The position numbers were made by a program, and so were the translations under genes. The notes beneath the pieces are model-generated. The model was not told where the DNA came from, did not search any database, and worked only from the letters and a program-made list of their open reading frames with translations. 6,397 bases of DNA, taken from Methanobacteriota archaeon. Its GTDB lineage: Archaea > Methanobacteriota > Methanobacteria > Methanobacteriales > Methanobacteriaceae. The stretch covers positions 1 to 6,397 of the forward strand of contig JAEYSH010000163.1 in NCBI GenBank assembly GCA_023434825.1. The letters are read 5' to 3'. Below are positions 6,256 to 6,397 of the stretch, piece after piece. Each line of letters opens with the position of its first letter. Positions within the stretch are counted from its first letter, which is position 1.

Positions 6256-6397
6256 TTATTTCTCAGTAGCAGAAGCAAAAAAGTCATCCAATGTCTTTTC
6301 AATTACCGGCCTTTTAATTCTATATTCTTTAGCTAAGTAAGTAATAGCCCCATTAGAAGTCGTATTCATCTTTTTTTCAATATAGTCAAGCACATCC
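6256..6397 (-). CDS. C-terminal end of an unidentified protein, possible helix-turn-helix
   Basis: An open frame enters from the right edge and ends at TAA (6258-6256), leaving 46 complete codons. The visible residues are helical and charged: DVLDYIEKKMN, then AITYLAKEYRIKRPVIEKTL, then DDFFASATEK at the end. The stretch ITYLAKEYRIKRPVIEKTL resembles a helix-turn-helix, with LAKEY as the first helix and RPVIEKTL as the recognition helix, in the style of winged-helix proteins. The segment is too short to name a family, and the start lies outside the window. It runs in the same direction as the next gene, 39 bases before it, so co-transcription is plausible. It could equally be the helical tail of an enzyme. 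Confidence 0.6.
   Translation of the reverse strand, partial: DVLDYIEKKMNTTSNGAITYLAKEYRIKRPVIEKTLDDFFASATEK

Overview
The window is AT-rich and every convincing gene lies on the minus strand, so transcription runs from position 6397 toward 1. The phylum is an inference. The ribosome-binding sites include an AGGTGAT, which pairs with the archaeal 16S tail. The intergenic DNA is very AT-rich with a BRE/TATA-like element, and codon use is rich in AAA, ATA and TTA. Together these fit a methanogenic archaeon of the Methanobacterium type. No ribosomal RNA, tRNA or clade-diagnostic enzyme is present to prove it.

In transcription order: (1) the last 46 codons of an unidentified protein with a possible helix-turn-helix (6256-6397); (2) a 370-residue protein with about ten membrane helices that I cannot assign to a family (5104-6216); (3) a 4a-hydroxytetrahydrobiopterin (pterin-4a-carbinolamine) dehydratase that overlaps gene 2 and starts at TTG (4836-5129); (4) an LtrA-family membrane protein 4 bases further on (3632-4831); (5) an 85-base gap with a TATA-like element and a 9-bp inverted repeat; (6) a membrane-bound M48 zinc metalloprotease with a long N-terminal extension (2116-3546); (7) a pyridoxamine 5'-phosphate oxidase-like split-barrel flavoprotein (1581-2096); (8) a large PEP/pyruvate-binding domain protein joined to gene 7 by an ATGA overlap and running off the left edge (1-1584).

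Spacing suggests two transcription blocks: genes 2-4, possibly with gene 1, and genes 6-8, served by a likely promoter in the 85-base gap. The first block combines two multi-pass membrane proteins of unknown biochemistry with a small pterin enzyme. The second combines a membrane protease, a flavin-type protein and an ATP-grasp phosphotransferase-like protein, with the last two probably translationally coupled. I see no mobile element, CRISPR array, RNA gene or gene-free stretch over 100 bases. The most notable points are the flavoprotein/PEP-binding pair, the unassigned histidine-bearing membrane protein overlapping the pterin dehydratase, and the palindromic promoter region.
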